Source: an uncultured Treponema sp.
GTDB taxonomy: Bacteria; Spirochaetota; Spirochaetia; Treponematales; Treponemataceae
DNA length: 64,000 nucleotides
Direction: 5' to 3'
Assembly (NCBI GenBank): GCA_937877535.1
Contig: CALFJF010000048.1
Location: 1-64,000 of the forward strand
Shown here: positions 63,213 to 64,000 of the stretch, piece after piece
How positions within the stretch are numbered: position 1 is the first letter of the stretch
Layout of the letters: every line of letters starts with the position of its first letter
Program-made: the position numbers and the translations under genes
The notes under the pieces: generated by a model
What the model saw: only the letters and a program-made list of their open reading frames with translations
Databases searched by the model: none
What the model was told of the DNA's origin: nothing

Positions 63213-64000
63213 CTAAATCTTGTCTATGAGCATCGAACATTTCCCAGACGGAATCGGGAGCGTTTTTTTCTTTTGGTCGATTATGTTTATCGTAAAATAG
63301 TAGAGTTTTTCGCTCTCCATTTGGATTTCCCAACCGCGCGGACTTTTATTTGACAAAATCGTAATCAAATTCCGCTTGAGCGAGAGTTTTTCGATTCCCA
63401 TGATTTCAAGGTTTGGAATTACCCAATCAACTGTTTTTCTTGGAAGGCTAATCGAAAGTCCGATGACGTTTTCAATCATCAACGCGATTGTGGAAAGCCC
63501 GATTGAAATCATGTCGCGCTTTTTTGGAAACGACGGGTCGCCTTCGCAAAGAGCCGCCCCCTCTCCACACGGAAGATACGCCCCGTAAAGGTCGCCTTTG
63601 CTTCCGTCGGCGGGGGACAAACCTTCCAAAACAAAATAGAGATGCCTAATCGCACATTCGCGGGCAAGCGCAAATTGCTGATATTTTTCAAGTCCTTTTA
63701 TGACCATAAAATTGAACTCTGGATAAACGGAACCGCAAAATCCTTCGCCCGTTTCTCTAAAATGTTCGTTATCCACGGAAAGCGTTGGAAATGGATGCTC
63801 CGTTCCAAACGTTTCTGGATTTGAAAGATGCGCAATGAGCGTGTCCGCTTTGTCAGCGTTTGGAATTTCTGCAAGAAGCGGCCAAAATCCTGCAATCGTT
63901 TTGTGCGGAAGTCGCTCCTCGTTTTCGTTCAAATCGTGGTAAAATCCCGTCTGAGAATCCCACATTTTGTTATTTATTCGAGTTTTGAGCGAAAAATAAT
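63213..64000 (-). CDS. (alpha/alpha)6-barrel glycosidase, MGH1/GH63-like (5' end missing)
   Basis: The open frame continues past the window edge: codons upstream of the internal Met at 63965 read INNK and YFSLKTR without a stop, so the visible 260-odd residues are the C-terminal part. MWDSQTGFYHDLNENEERLP, KTIAGFWPLLAEIPN and FCGSVYPEFNFMVIKGLEKY are typical of trehalase/GH63/mannosylglycerate hydrolase-type alpha/alpha barrels. The end (SPRGWEIQMESEKLYYFTIN) is a beta tail. It probably hydrolyses an alpha-linked sugar; the substrate is unknown. It ends at a strong terminator. Confidence 0.75.
   Translation of the reverse strand, partial: YFSLKTRINNKMWDSQTGFYHDLNENEERLPHKTIAGFWPLLAEIPNADKADTLIAHLSNPETFGTEHPFPTLSVDNEHFRETGEGFCGSVYPEFNFMVIKGLEKYQQFALARECAIRHLYFVLEGLSPADGSKGDLYGAYLPCGEGAALCEGDPSFPKKRDMISIGLSTIALMIENVIGLSISLPRKTVDWVIPNLEIMGIEKLSLKRNLITILSNKSPRGWEIQMESEKLYYFTINIIDQKKKTLPIPSGKCSMLIDKI

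Overview
The window looks like a chromosomal segment of a spirochaete of the genus Treponema, most likely a host-associated, pectin-degrading relative. I infer this from the Treponema-style lipoproteins, from the order of the ribosomal and RNA polymerase operons next to a grpE-dnaK-dnaJ block, and from a pectin-degradation cluster. RpoB also carries asparagine at the main rifampicin-contact position, a known spirochaete trait. Base composition is moderate and AT-leaning, judged by eye.

Layout. 1-1.7 kb: the 3' end of fusA, a small P-loop ATPase and two envelope-protein genes. 1.7-5 kb: aroA diverges from an iron/cobalamin-type ABC permease and ATPase. 5-10.6 kb: dnaJ, dnaK and grpE with an upstream secreted GH3 glycosidase; dnaK and most of grpE use strikingly GC-rich codons. 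10.7-16.5 kb is accessory: a small membrane protein, a pseudouridine synthase, a DUF3990/XRE toxin-antitoxin-like pair behind a 38-bp palindrome, two tandem omptin-like outer-membrane proteases, a cytidylate-kinase-like protein and two tRNAs. 16.5-21.1 kb: a large PL9 pectate lyase and two small exported proteins with a shared beta-rich domain. 21.2-25.6 kb: thioredoxin, a HisA-HisI-HisE triple fusion and a soluble chemoreceptor with a LacI-type sensor.

25.6-54.2 kb is the expression core, all on the minus strand. It reads tRNA-Thr, rpmG, tRNA-Trp, secE, nusG, rplKAJL, rpoBC, rpsL, rpsG, then tuf and the S10-spc-alpha set to rplQ and a zinc-ribbon protein. fusA is not in the str operon, and rpsD, adk, map and infA are not in the cluster. 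54.3-64 kb: cysE, a lipoprotein, radA, a PDZ plus formylglycine-generating-enzyme-like lipoprotein, polyphosphate kinase and exopolyphosphatase side by side, and a truncated (alpha/alpha)6-type glycosidase.

Two themes run across the window. Several genes without a Shine-Dalgarno sequence start 7-10 bases after a TATAAT box, usually within TTTGCTATAAT, which suggests leaderless transcripts. A dispersed intergenic repeat built around TTTCGACAGGCTCAACC occurs six times, three of them in the last 9 kb. No rRNA, CRISPR array, insertion sequence or prophage was seen.
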